Position numbers and translations under genes: made by a program | Shown here: one piece after another, positions 1 through 9,295 of the stretch | Position numbering within the stretch: the first letter of the stretch is position 1 | How the letters are laid out: each line of letters begins with the position of its first letter | Source of the DNA: an uncultured Synergistaceae bacterium | GTDB taxonomy: Bacteria > Synergistota > Synergistia > Synergistales > Dethiosulfovibrionaceae | Direction: 5' to 3' | Assembly: GCA_902489135.1 (NCBI GenBank) | Contig: CABTYW010000008.1 | Span: 1 to 43,662 of the forward strand | DNA: 43,662 bases | Notes under the pieces: model-generated | Databases searched by the model: none | The model's input: the letters and a program-made list of their open reading frames with translations, nothing else | What the model was told of the DNA's origin: nothing

Positions 1-1
1 C

Positions 2-646
<645 letters not shown>

Positions 647-647
647 C

Positions 648-2111
648 ATGAAAGTGCTCATGCTGGGCTGGGAATTTCCACCCGCCAAAAGCGGCGGCCT
701 GGGCACAGCCTGTTACGGAATCACTGACGCACTGGTAAAAAAAGGCATTGACGTGCTGTTTGTCATGCCTCAGACCGACCTTGCGGAACATCCCGTCTCC
801 CGCGTGAAACTGCGCTCCGCCTCGGGAACGCCCATCCCCGCGGGCATCTCGTCGGGCAAAGTGATCCGCCGCTCCCTGACGCGCGGTTTCTCTTCAAAGG
901 CTTGCGAGCACCCGTCGGAGCGCGCATCGACAGGAGACCTGAGCCTGTTTTGCGAGCATTTGATTTTGCGGGGAATTCGCTCGTCTCTCAGAGCCTACGA
1001 CAGCCCGTCAAGCTACGAGGAACGCCGCCTTCAGCAAAAATGCGTCTCTTCAAAGAAACCGGATCTCCCGAAAGGGCGCGGCGGCTCACAGACAGAGGGA
1101 GAGGAGAAACTTTTCAGCCTGCTGGGCGGCGCGACCCGCCGGGCGCCCGAAGAACTTCTCAGTCCCGCCGTCATTCACGGCGGCTACGGCCCCGATCTGA
1201 TGTCCGAGGTGTACCGTTACAGCCTGGCCGCCGCCGAAATCGCCCTGAAAGAGGACTTCGATATCATTCACGTCCACGATTGGATGACCTATCCCGCAGG
1301 CATTCTCATCAAACAGCTGACGGGAAAACCGCTGATTGCCCATGTCCACGCCCTTGAGCACGACCGCAGCGGCCGAGACGTCAACGAAGAGATCGCCCAT
1401 ATCGAATGGGCGGGGCTGACGGGCGCCGATCGCGTCGTCGCCGTCAGCAACTACACTAAAGCCGCAATCATGGAGCTTTGCAGGATTCCCGGCGAAAAAA
1501 TCGAAGTGGTCCACAACGCCGTCAACCGCGATGAAATGCGCCGAACCTATCACATCCCCCTTCAGCCGCGCCGGGAAAAGCGCGTCCTCTTCATGGGACG
1601 AATTACCTACCAGAAAGGGCCCGACTACTTCGTCGAGGCCGCCCGACTTGTCCACGGGGCCATGCCCGACGTCCACTTCGTCATGGCCGGCAGCGGCGAC
1701 ATGTTTTACCGCATGGTGCGCCGCGTCGCCGAGCTCCGCATGGGAACGTCCTTTCACTTTCCGGGGTTTCAGTCCGGCGTCAACGTGGAGCGCATGTACG
1801 CCAACTGCGATCTGTACGTGATGCCCAGCGTTTCCGAACCCTTCGGTATCGCCCCTCTGGAGGCCATGATCTGCGACATTCCCGTGATCATCTCCCGTCA
1901 GTCCGGCGTTGCCGAAGTGGTTCACAACGCCCTGAAGGTGGACTTTTGGGACGTCCGGGGCATGGCCGAAAAAATCTGCGCCGTGCTGGCCTACCCGCGC
2001 CTCGCCGCTGAAATGGTGAAAAACAGCCGCGCCGATCTGCGCCGCATCAAATGGTCCACCGCCGCCGACCGGCTCTGTGAAATCTACCGCAGCTGCCTTG
2101 ACAGGAGATGA
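648..2111 (+). CDS. Glycosyltransferase of glycogen/starch synthase type (GT-B fold)
   Basis: 487 residues. The start is ATG 648 with AAAGGAGG at 631-638; a longer open frame reaching back to 501 overlaps the debranching enzyme and is not used. The N-terminus (MKVLMLGWEFPP, then KSGGLG) is the sugar-nucleotide synthase type of Rossmann half. HVHDWMTYPAG near residue 208 and SEPFGIAPLEAM near residue 397 are the two hallmark segments; the second carries the E-x7-E pair of retaining GT-B enzymes. A poorly conserved stretch of about 130 residues separates the first motif from the second. It presumably transfers glucosyl units from a nucleotide sugar onto alpha-glucan. The pairing debranching enzyme-GT-GH57 recurs in bacterial glycogen loci. 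Whether it primes, elongates or makes another glucan cannot be told here, because a second synthase domain lies downstream. Confidence 0.87.
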   Translation: MKVLMLGWEFPPAKSGGLGTACYGITDALVKKGIDVLFVMPQTDLAEHPVSRVKLRSASGTPIPAGISSGKVIRRSLTRGFSSKACEHPSERASTGDLSLFCEHLILRGIRSSLRAYDSPSSYEERRLQQKCVSSKKPDLPKGRGGSQTEGEEKLFSLLGGATRRAPEELLSPAVIHGGYGPDLMSEVYRYSLAAAEIALKEDFDIIHVHDWMTYPAGILIKQLTGKPLIAHVHALEHDRSGRDVNEEIAHIEWAGLTGADRVVAVSNYTKAAIMELCRIPGEKIEVVHNAVNRDEMRRTYHIPLQPRREKRVLFMGRITYQKGPDYFVEAARLVHGAMPDVHFVMAGSGDMFYRMVRRVAELRMGTSFHFPGFQSGVNVERMYANCDLYVMPSVSEPFGIAPLEAMICDIPVIISRQSGVAEVVHNALKVDFWDVRGMAEKICAVLAYPRLAAEMVKNSRADLRRIKWSTAADRLCEIYRSCLDRR

Positions 2112-2117
2112 CGAACA

Positions 2118-3344
2118 ATGCCTTCGCTCTGCTTTTACTTTCAGGTTCACCAGCCCTACCGACTGAGACACTACAGCTTCTTTGACATCGGAAAGGATCA
2201 TTTCTACGAAGACGCCGAAGCCAACCGTTCCATTATGGAAAAAGTGGCCGGCAAATGCTATCTGCCCATGAACGAGCTGCTTCTGAAGCTGATCCGGCGG
2301 GAGAACGGCCGTTTTAAAGTGGCGTTTTCCATCTCCGGCGTGGCGCTGGAACAGTTCGCCCAGTATAAGCCCGAGGTGATTGACAGTTTTCGCCGCCTTG
2401 TGAACACGGGCTGCGTGGAACTGCTCTCGGAAACCTATGCCCATTCGCTGGCGTCGCTTTACGATTTGGAAGAGTTCGCCGAACAGGTGAAACTGCACGA
2501 CCGCATGATCGGGGATTGCTTCGGCGTCACGCCCGAAGTTTTCCGCAACACTGAACTGATCTATCGCAACGACATTGCCGCCGTCGTCGAAAAAATGGGA
2601 TACAAAGCCATGCTCACCGAAGGCGCCGATCACATTCTGGGCTGGAGAAGCCCCAATTTCATGTATCAGCCGTCAAATTGCACGCGCCTCCGCCTTCTGC
2701 TGAAAAACTACCGCCTGTCCGACGACATCGCCTTTCGCTTTTCCAACAGGGATTGGAAGGAGTGGCCGCTGACCGTCGAAAAGTTTGTCCGATGGATCCA
2801 CGCCGTCAACGGATCGGGCGAGCTCATCAACCTGTTCATGGACTACGAGACCTTCGGCGAGCACCAGTGGGCCGAGACGGGCATTTTCGATTTCATGGAA
2901 TCTCTGCCCGACGCACTGCTGGCCAATCCCGACTTCGATTTCGTCACACCGTCGGAAGCAGCGGCGCGCTTTCAGCCCATCGCGAAAATCGACGTCCCCG
3001 ACGCCATCTCATGGGCCGACGCCGAGCGCGACCTCACGGCATGGATCGGCAACGACATGGAACGCGATGCCATTGAATCGGTCTACGCGCTCCATGACAA
3101 GGTCAAAGCCTCCGGCGATGAAGGCCTGATGCGCACCTGGCGCCGTCTTCAGACGTCCGATCATTTTTACTACATGTGCACCAAATGGTTTTCCGACGGC
3201 GACGTGCATAAGTACTTCAATCCCTACGGCACGCCCTATGACGCCTACATCAATTATATGAACGTTCTGTCGGATTTCATCATGACCCTTGAAAAAAAAG
3301 AAGGGGACTCCGGCGAACTTCGCGACCGGCGTTCGCATCGTTGA
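2118..3344 (+). CDS. Glycoside hydrolase family 57 (alpha-amylase or glucanotransferase-like)
   Basis: 408 residues; ATG 2118 lies 6 nt after the preceding stop, with AGGAG at 2103-2107. GH57 signature segments appear in order: FQVHQPYR near the N-terminus, ELLSETYAHSLA, NTELIYRND with the probable nucleophile Glu near residue 145, TEGADHIL, and FMDYETFGEHQ with the probable acid/base Asp near residue 241. GH57 enzymes cleave or transfer alpha-1,4 (some alpha-1,6) glucan bonds with retention. No signal peptide is seen, so it acts on cytoplasmic glycogen. In this operon a maltodextrin-releasing or glucan-remodelling role is likely; branching activity is possible but unproven. The stop overlaps the ribosome-binding region of the next gene. 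Confidence 0.88.
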   Translation: MPSLCFYFQVHQPYRLRHYSFFDIGKDHFYEDAEANRSIMEKVAGKCYLPMNELLLKLIRRENGRFKVAFSISGVALEQFAQYKPEVIDSFRRLVNTGCVELLSETYAHSLASLYDLEEFAEQVKLHDRMIGDCFGVTPEVFRNTELIYRNDIAAVVEKMGYKAMLTEGADHILGWRSPNFMYQPSNCTRLRLLLKNYRLSDDIAFRFSNRDWKEWPLTVEKFVRWIHAVNGSGELINLFMDYETFGEHQWAETGIFDFMESLPDALLANPDFDFVTPSEAAARFQPIAKIDVPDAISWADAERDLTAWIGNDMERDAIESVYALHDKVKASGDEGLMRTWRRLQTSDHFYYMCTKWFSDGDVHKYFNPYGTPYDAYINYMNVLSDFIMTLEKKEGDSGELRDRRSHR

Positions 3345-3355
3345 AGGAGGACGGC

Positions 3356-6300
3356 ATGAGTTCAAAACTTCGGCGCGCGCCTGCCGCGCTCTTTGAAGTA
3401 TCCTGGGAAGTCTGCAACAAAGTGGGCGGCATTTATACGGTGGTCAGCACGAAAGCCGAGGAAGCGGTGAGGCATTTCGGCGAAAACCACTTTCTGCTGG
3501 GACCGTTGAGAAAGAAAAATCCGGGGTTTGAGGAATGCCTTCCCGGATCGCAGGACGATTTGACGTGGCAGAATTTCCGCCGCGCCGCGTCGGTTCATCG
3601 CCTGAAATGCCGCTTCGGCCGATGGCTCATTCCTGGAAGGCCCAAGGTCATCCTCATTGATTGGGAAGGTCGCTACAATCAAAATCAGCTGCTCTACGAC
3701 CTGTGGCAGGACTACGGGGTCGACTCGCTGACGGGCGGTTGGGATTACGTGGAACCCGTCATGTTCAGCTCGGCCTGCGGCGAAGCCGTCGCGGCCTTCT
3801 CAAAGGTGCTGGCCGGCGACAGCGACGGACAGCTGTGCACGGCAGCGCACTTTCATGAATGGATGTGCGGAGCGGGGCTTCTCACGCTGAAACGAATTGA
3901 TCCCTCCGCCGCTACAGTCTTCACCACCCACGCTACAGTGCTGGGACGCGCCATGGCCGGCGGCGGACGGGACATTTACGCCGAGATGGATCAGATCAAT
4001 CCCGCCGACGAAGCGCGCCGCTACAGCGTCACGGCAAAATGCTCCATGGAGAGCGCCGCGGCCCGGGAGGCCGACTGCTTCACCACGGTGAGCAGCATCA
4101 CCGCCGACGAAGCGGCGGCCTTTTTGGGACGCCGTCCCGATCTGGTGACCCTCAACGGCCTCTCTCTTTCCGCCATTCCCGATTACAGCGCCGACCGCAG
4201 CGAACCTCAGAAGGACAAGAAAAAAATTCTCCAGGCCGTCGAGCGGCTGTTGCATCGCGCTCTTCCCGACAACACCCGAATTCTCCTCATTTCGGGAAGA
4301 TACGAATTTCACAACAAGGGCATTGACCTGTTTCTCGACGCTCTGGCGCAGCTGAACCGCCGCCGCGGCGCCGACAGGCCGCCCGTATTGGCGCTGCTAG
4401 CGGTGATGAACGGTCACAGAGGCATGGACGCCCATGCGCTGAGCGGCGGTTTCGAGGCCGCGGAGGAGAACGAAGGCGGACCGCTGACAGCTCATCGGAT
4501 ATACGACGCCGCCAACGACGCCATCCTTTCGTCCTGCAAACGCCTCGGCCTGGACAACCGCAGCGGCAACCCCGTACAGGTCATTCTCAACCCCGCTGAG
4601 CTGGACGGCAGCGACGGTTTTTTCAACATGGACTACATCAGCACGCTGTGTGCGTGCGACGGCGGCATTTTCCCATCATGGTACGAACCCTGGGGATACA
4701 CCCCCCAGGAAGCGGCCGCCTGCGCCGTTCCCACCGTTACCAGCGACCTCGCCGGCTTCGGCCGCTGGGTCACCGGCTGCGGAGCCGATCTGAAAGGCAT
4801 CAACGTTCTCGCCCGCAGCCATCAGCCCTACGGTGACATCGTCAATAAACTGACGGAAATTCTCGACAGCCTCACGGGCCTGTCCGACGAAGCTTTGCTT
4901 CCGCTGCGCAAAGCCGCTCGCGAGGTGGCGAGCAAAACCGACTGGAAGAGCTTTTACGAACTCTATGAAAATGCCTATGAGACGGCCGCCGAAAACGCCG
5001 CCGTCCGCACCGCCACTCGGCCTGCGGCCGCCATGAACGACGTCAGTCTCACCCGCGTGTTTTCCGGGCGCGCCTCGGTCACGCCGCTGCTTCACGGCTT
5101 TACCAGCACCGTCAAACTGCCCGAAAAGATCGCGCGACTTCAGGAGCTGGCTCACAACCTCTGGTGGACCTGGCATCCCCAGTACGTGCCTCTGTTTCAG
5201 GACATTGACGCCGGTCTCTGGGAACGCTTCGGACACAACGCCGTCGCCGTCATTGAAAACGCCGATCAGAAGCGCCTTCAGGAGCTGGGCGATGATCCTG
5301 CGTACGTGGCGCTTTACCGGAGCGCCGTCGAGGCCCTGGACGCCGAAATGAATGCGCCCTGTGACGCTGCCGCCGCCGACCTGACGCCCAAAAGCCCCGT
5401 CGCCTACTTCTCCACGGAGTACGGCATTCACGAAAGCCTTCCCATTTATTCCGGCGGTCTGGGAATTCTATCGGGCGATCATCTCAAATCCGCCAGCGAT
5501 CTGCGACTGCCTCTCGTGGCCGTCGGGCTGCTTTACAAGTGCGGCTACTTCAAACAGGAAATCTCAGCCGACGGGCGGCAGACGGCACTGTACCCCGAAA
5601 GTCAATTCCGCACGCTGCCCATCAGGCGCGTTAGAGATCAAAAAACCGGCGAGCACCTGCACATTTCCCTCAGCCTGCCAGGTCGCACTCTGTACGCCCG
5701 CGTATGGCGCGCGCAGGTGGGCAGAATTCCGCTCTATCTGCTGGACACCGACACGCCGAAAAACACCGAAGAGGACCGTCGCATCACTGAACGGCTTTAT
5801 GTGGCCGATCGCGACGCCCGCATCCGTCAGGAAATTCTTCTCGGCATGGGCGGGCCGAAAATGCTGGCCGCCCTTGATATTCACCCTCACGCCTATCACA
5901 TGAACGAGGGCCATTCGGCTTTTATGATTCTTGAAAGGATCCGGCATCTGTGTCTCACCCGCGGCCTCAGCTTTGCAGCCGCCCGCGAGGCCGTGCGCGG
6001 CGACAGCATTTTTACCACTCACACGCCCGTTGACGCCGGCAACGAGCGTTTCTCCGCCGACCTCATGCACCGCTATTTCGACGATTGGTGCCAACAGCTG
6101 GGAGTCGACTGGAACGACCTCATGAAACTGGGCAGCCGCGGCGGCAAGAGCGCCGATTTTGAAATGACCCTTCTGGCGCTGAACCACGCCATGCGCCGCA
6201 ACGGCGTCAGCAAACTTCACGGCGGCGTCTCGCGCGCCATGTGGCAGTTCAACTGGAAAGGTCTTTCCGCCGAAGAAGTTCCCATCGACGCCATCACCAA

Positions 6301-7615
6301 CGGCGTGCATCCCGCGACCTTCACCGGCACGCCCGTGGCGCGCGTGCTGACACAAACTGTGGGCAGCGATTGGATGTTTCTCCCCGCCGACGCGCCGCAG
6401 TGGGAAAAAGTCACCGAAATTCCCGACAGTCTCCTGTGGCAGGCCCATGAGCAGCAAAAAGAAGCGCTTCTGGCGCTGCTGAGAAAGACGTCGCCCCGCA
6501 GCTTTCAGAAAGCCGCCGAAAACTGGAGCGTGCCGCCGCTGGTCATCGGCTTCGCCCGCCGTTTCGCTCCCTACAAGAGAGCCGATCTGCTTCTGGCCGA
6601 CACCAAGCGACTGACGCGGATTCTCTCGGAACCCCATCGTCCCGCCATCATCATCTTCTCCGGCAAGGCTCATCCCGCCGACGGACAGGGCGGCGAACTC
6701 ATCCACCGCGTCATCGAAGCCAGTCAGTCGCCGGAATTGGCCGGGCGCATTTTCTTCATCCCCAACTACAATCTCGATATCGCCCGGTGCATGGTACAGG
6801 GCTGCGACGTCTGGCTCAATACCCCGCGCCGCCCCTACGAAGCCAGCGGAACCAGCGGACAGAAAGCCGCGCCCAACGGCACACTGAACCTCAGCGTTTC
6901 CGACGGCTGGTGGTGCGAAGGCGATAACGGCGAAAACGGTTGGACCATCGGACCGCAAGTGACCTCGCTGCACGACATGCCCAAATGCCAGAGCGATTAT
7001 GCCGATGCCGACAGCCTCTACACCCTGTTGGAAAACGAAATTCTGCCCCTCTATTTCAGCCGCAGCAGCAACGGACTGCCTCACGGCTGGATTGCCCGCA
7101 TGAAAAACAGCATCGCCGCTTTGACGCCCAGGTTCAACAGCGCGCGCATGGTTCGCCAGTACATCGACGAGTGCTATCGTCCGGCCGCGGAACGCCACAT
7201 GAAAATGCGTGCCGAAAATCGACTTCTTCCCAGGCGCCTCAGCCAATGGAAAGCCAGCGTCGGAGCGCGCTTTTCAGGCGTCGGCATTGCACAGATCGAA
7301 GTTCAGGGACTCAGACAGAACAGCGTCCCCTGCACCGAGCCGCTGGCCATAACCGCCTGGGTGAGTCCCGGCGCCATGAAGCCCGAAGAACTTCAAATTC
7401 AGTTCGTCGTCGGCCGCAGCGAAGGACGGGATTTCACGGAAAAGCCCGACGTCATGGTGCTGAATCATCAAGGCGCCGATGAAGAGGGCAGGCTGATCTA
7501 CAAAGGCACCTACACTCCAAAATACAACGGCCACTACCTTTACGGAATCCGCGCTCTGCCCTACTGCCCCGACCTCGACAACCTGCTGGACACGCGTCTC
7601 ATTCAGTGGGGTTAA
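3356..7615 (+). CDS. Fused glycogen synthase (GT3-like) and alpha-glucan phosphorylase (GT35)
   Basis: 1419 residues. ATG 3356 is chosen over TTG 3341 because GAAGGAGG at 3343-3350 is correctly spaced. Residues about 8-535 resemble the eukaryotic-type GT3 synthase: FEVSWEVCNKVGGIYTV at the N-terminus, HFHEWMCG, TTHATVLGR, and PSWYEPWGYTPQEAA near residue 440. From about residue 560 the protein becomes an alpha-glucan phosphorylase of the short bacterial type: LWWTWHP near 601, FSTEYGIHESLPIYSGGLG, HMNEGHSAF, and GTSGQKAAPNG near 1165, whose lysine should hold pyridoxal phosphate. One polypeptide therefore carries a synthetic and a phosphorolytic activity on the same polymer. Similar fusions are known in Bacteroidetes and relatives. 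It is the last gene of the glycogen operon; a hairpin follows at 7699-7749. Domain assignment is firm; the balance between activities is unknown. Confidence 0.92.
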   Translation: MSSKLRRAPAALFEVSWEVCNKVGGIYTVVSTKAEEAVRHFGENHFLLGPLRKKNPGFEECLPGSQDDLTWQNFRRAASVHRLKCRFGRWLIPGRPKVILIDWEGRYNQNQLLYDLWQDYGVDSLTGGWDYVEPVMFSSACGEAVAAFSKVLAGDSDGQLCTAAHFHEWMCGAGLLTLKRIDPSAATVFTTHATVLGRAMAGGGRDIYAEMDQINPADEARRYSVTAKCSMESAAAREADCFTTVSSITADEAAAFLGRRPDLVTLNGLSLSAIPDYSADRSEPQKDKKKILQAVERLLHRALPDNTRILLISGRYEFHNKGIDLFLDALAQLNRRRGADRPPVLALLAVMNGHRGMDAHALSGGFEAAEENEGGPLTAHRIYDAANDAILSSCKRLGLDNRSGNPVQVILNPAELDGSDGFFNMDYISTLCACDGGIFPSWYEPWGYTPQEAAACAVPTVTSDLAGFGRWVTGCGADLKGINVLARSHQPYGDIVNKLTEILDSLTGLSDEALLPLRKAAREVASKTDWKSFYELYENAYETAAENAAVRTATRPAAAMNDVSLTRVFSGRASVTPLLHGFTSTVKLPEKIARLQELAHNLWWTWHPQYVPLFQDIDAGLWERFGHNAVAVIENADQKRLQELGDDPAYVALYRSAVEALDAEMNAPCDAAAADLTPKSPVAYFSTEYGIHESLPIYSGGLGILSGDHLKSASDLRLPLVAVGLLYKCGYFKQEISADGRQTALYPESQFRTLPIRRVRDQKTGEHLHISLSLPGRTLYARVWRAQVGRIPLYLLDTDTPKNTEEDRRITERLYVADRDARIRQEILLGMGGPKMLAALDIHPHAYHMNEGHSAFMILERIRHLCLTRGLSFAAAREAVRGDSIFTTHTPVDAGNERFSADLMHRYFDDWCQQLGVDWNDLMKLGSRGGKSADFEMTLLALNHAMRRNGVSKLHGGVSRAMWQFNWKGLSAEEVPIDAITNGVHPATFTGTPVARVLTQTVGSDWMFLPADAPQWEKVTEIPDSLLWQAHEQQKEALLALLRKTSPRSFQKAAENWSVPPLVIGFARRFAPYKRADLLLADTKRLTRILSEPHRPAIIIFSGKAHPADGQGGELIHRVIEASQSPELAGRIFFIPNYNLDIARCMVQGCDVWLNTPRRPYEASGTSGQKAAPNGTLNLSVSDGWWCEGDNGENGWTIGPQVTSLHDMPKCQSDYADADSLYTLLENEILPLYFSRSSNGLPHGWIARMKNSIAALTPRFNSARMVRQYIDECYRPAAERHMKMRAENRLLPRRLSQWKASVGARFSGVGIAQIEVQGLRQNSVPCTEPLAITAWVSPGAMKPEELQIQFVVGRSEGRDFTEKPDVMVLNHQGADEEGRLIYKGTYTPKYNGHYLYGIRALPYCPDLDNLLDTRLIQWG

Positions 7616-7698
7616 TCGCCGCAGCCTGACGGCCTGTCGATTTTCGGCATCGCCGCAATGTCGCCCCCCCCCCTCCGCCTTAAAATCAGTGCACAAAT

Positions 7699-7749
7699 AA
7701 AAGCGCCTGCCGCTCTTCCCGGAACATCGGGAGACCGACAGGCGCTTTT
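7699..7749. terminator. Bidirectional hairpin terminator between convergent genes
   Basis: A perfect 11-bp stem pairs AAAAGCGCCTG (7699-7709) with CAGGCGCTTTT (7739-7749); a shorter TCCCG/CGGGA helix lies inside. A-rich and T-rich flanks on both sides let it work in both directions, for the glycogen operon (+) and the ECF S-component gene (-). Confidence 0.8.
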
Positions 7750-7794
7750 CAAAATTTCAAACCGTCATCGCGTTAAATAAAACACCGCCCGACG

Positions 7795-8358
7795 TCAAAT
7801 CGTCTCAACGTCCTTCTTCCCACCCCGGCGCGACAGTGCCTCGGTGAGCACATAGGCCACGACACACGTTCCCACCTTGTCGATTAAGTTGGACGCCACA
7901 TTGCGCAGAAACGACGCCTGGAAAATAGTCTGACCGCCCTTGACCAACGCCATGACCAAAACATCGGAAAAGGAACCGTTGAGACCGCCGTAGATAAAAA
8001 TACCGATGGGCGTGCCGATGGCCGGACAGATAAAGCTCAACGCCAGGCCGAGCAACACCGCCGTCAGCAGCGTAAAGCGGAATTTGCGGCAGACCAGCCC
8101 CGTAACCAACCCCACAGCCATGTTCACCAGGGCGAAGGGAATATCCTTCACGTCGTAAATCAACCCCGTAACGACATTGGTCAGAGCCCCCACGATGACC
8201 CCCGGAAGGGGGCCGAACAGAACGGCAGCCAGCACCGTTCCCAACGTGTCCAGATACAGAGGAATTTTCAGTGCCGACGTGACAATGCCCAGCACAATGT
8301 TGACCGCGATTGCCACACTGCAGAACATCATCACATAGGTATTACTGCGCTTTTCCAT
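7795..8358 (-). CDS. ECF-transporter S component, CD3073-like
   Basis: 187 residues, very hydrophobic, with about five or six membrane segments. ATG 8358 is preceded by a GGAGGGG site. The segment PLYLDTLGTVLAAVLFGPLPG, with YLDT followed by a Gly/Pro loop, is typical of small-molecule-binding S components of energy-coupling factor transporters, especially the group paired with a TudS-like protein. No EcfA or EcfT gene is visible here, so it would share a module encoded elsewhere. It lies 90 nt downstream of the TudS-related gene on the same strand, suggesting co-transcription and a shared substrate, possibly a sulfur-containing heterocycle. The substrate is inferred from the neighbour only. 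Confidence 0.75.
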   Translation of the reverse strand: MEKRSNTYVMMFCSVAIAVNIVLGIVTSALKIPLYLDTLGTVLAAVLFGPLPGVIVGALTNVVTGLIYDVKDIPFALVNMAVGLVTGLVCRKFRFTLLTAVLLGLALSFICPAIGTPIGIFIYGGLNGSFSDVLVMALVKGGQTIFQASFLRNVASNLIDKVGTCVVAYVLTEALSRRGGKKDVETI

Positions 8359-8448
8359 AAAAATCCCCTCCGGAACGGACGCCCCGGGCGCCCGAAATCG
8401 AAATATCTACCGTTTATCCAGATTTTTCGCGTCACTGACAAAAAACAG

Positions 8449-8997
8449 TCACTGCAACAGCGCAAGAGCCCGCTCCGGCTCCGGCGCAAAAAGACCCTCG
8501 AACGGGAGATGCAGCCCCCGCTCCGCCAACAGCCTCTCCAATTCCTCCATAAAAACGCCGCGCCCCGCTTCCAGCCTCACCGAGGACAAAGCGGGCCGGA
8601 GATCGCGGCCGCAGAGCTCGCCGCCCCAGGCGCCGCGGCAAGTATATTTGACGCCGCAGGACGGACTGCCGTCAACGCCGAGGACACCCAAAAGCTCAAC
8701 CTCCTCGTCGCGACCGTAGCAGCACAGTTCATCACAAACCTGTGCCAGCATTTCACGACAGCGTGATCGGAAAAAAGGGGTGTCGAACTGCTCGTACACG
8801 TGCCCCCAGCGGCGCCCGCCGTACATCAAAAATTCAGGACAGGGCAGCTGAAGCAGCTGTACGCCACAGCGCAGAGCCAGGCGAACCGTTTTCAGTCGCA
8901 GCCGCTCCTCGGCGCGGCTTTCCGTCCTGTCGAAGCGCCTCACCTGAGCTGCCCTGTTGAGCAGACAGTGACTGACCGCCAGAATACGCTGCCTCAT
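8449..8997 (-). CDS. TudS-related (DUF523-type) putative desulfidase, CD3072-like
   Basis: 182 residues. ATG 8997 is preceded by GAGGG with good spacing. VSHCLLNRAAQV (Cys11), LPCPEF (Cys53) and GVDGSPSCGVKYTC (Cys114) match the three-cysteine pattern of the DUF523/TudS family, where such cysteines hold a [4Fe-4S] cluster that removes sulfur from thiouracil-like compounds. Extra cysteines (44, 80, 87, 92, 93, 120, 129) are present. It is the first gene of a two-gene unit with the ECF S component. A promoter is visible upstream (TATAAT at 9041-9046 on the minus strand). Family membership is fairly clear; the actual substrate is unknown. Confidence 0.78.
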   Translation of the reverse strand: MRQRILAVSHCLLNRAAQVRRFDRTESRAEERLRLKTVRLALRCGVQLLQLPCPEFLMYGGRRWGHVYEQFDTPFFRSRCREMLAQVCDELCCYGRDEEVELLGVLGVDGSPSCGVKYTCRGAWGGELCGRDLRPALSSVRLEAGRGVFMEELERLLAERGLHLPFEGLFAPEPERALALLQ

Positions 8998-9040
8998 GGC
9001 ATTCCCTCATTCCATACTTTTTCGCAACTTTTCGCCCATC

Positions 9041-9070
9041 ATTATATCAAAAAATAGAGAATAGATACAA
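9041..9070 (-). promoter_or_regulatory. Sigma70-type promoter for the TudS/ECF pair
   Basis: On the minus strand TTGTAT (9070-9065) is separated by 18 bp from a consensus TATAAT (9046-9041), in an AT-rich stretch 44 nt ahead of the ATG at 8997. This is the only good promoter-like sequence in the gap. Confidence 0.55.
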
Positions 9071-9125
9071 GAACTAAAAATTATTAATATTCTTTCTCCA
9101 TTGACCCTCAAGCCCTACGAAAACA

Positions 9126-9156
9126 TAAAAAGCGGCGGCTTCATTCCAGCCGCCGC
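9126..9156 (-). terminator. Intrinsic terminator beyond the CRISPR array
   Basis: On the minus strand a perfect 9-bp GCGGCGGCT/AGCCGCCGC stem (9156-9148 and 9140-9132, 7-nt loop) is followed by TTTTTATGTTTT. It lies about 140 nt past the last repeat in the inferred direction of array transcription. Nothing else on the minus strand upstream of it needs a terminator, so it probably ends the pre-crRNA. Confidence 0.7.
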
Positions 9157-9295
9157 GTCAAGTTCTCCAAACAAACAGGGAGCGCCTTCCTGCGCAAGAG
9201 TCAGGCGAAACACATTTTGCCGTTTTGTGGTGAATTTCCCTCAGCAACCTATGCGACAGGTAACGCCAGCGTCGGCTTTTGCTTCGCCGCTGGCG
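9157..9295. other. Trailer region between CRISPR array and terminator, no gene
   Basis: No convincing reading frame. A perfect 8-bp inverted repeat CGCCAGCG (9264-9271)/CGCTGGCG (9288-9295) abuts the last repeat. ATGCGACAGG at 9251-9260 resembles the end of a repeat plus the first spacer bases, a possible remnant of an older repeat. Confidence 0.5.

Noticed and set aside
1086..2633. 515-codon open frame on the minus strand
   Set aside because: It is antisense to the glycosyltransferase and GH57 genes, has no ribosome-binding site and no family-like motif; GC-rich codon bias produces such shadows.
5564..7246. 560-codon open frame on the minus strand
   Set aside because: Antisense to the phosphorylase domain; low-complexity Gly/Ala/His composition and no start signal.
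8431..8454. Two GTCACTG copies between the desulfidase and S-component genes
   Set aside because: Only seven bases, one copy overlapping a stop codon; most likely chance.
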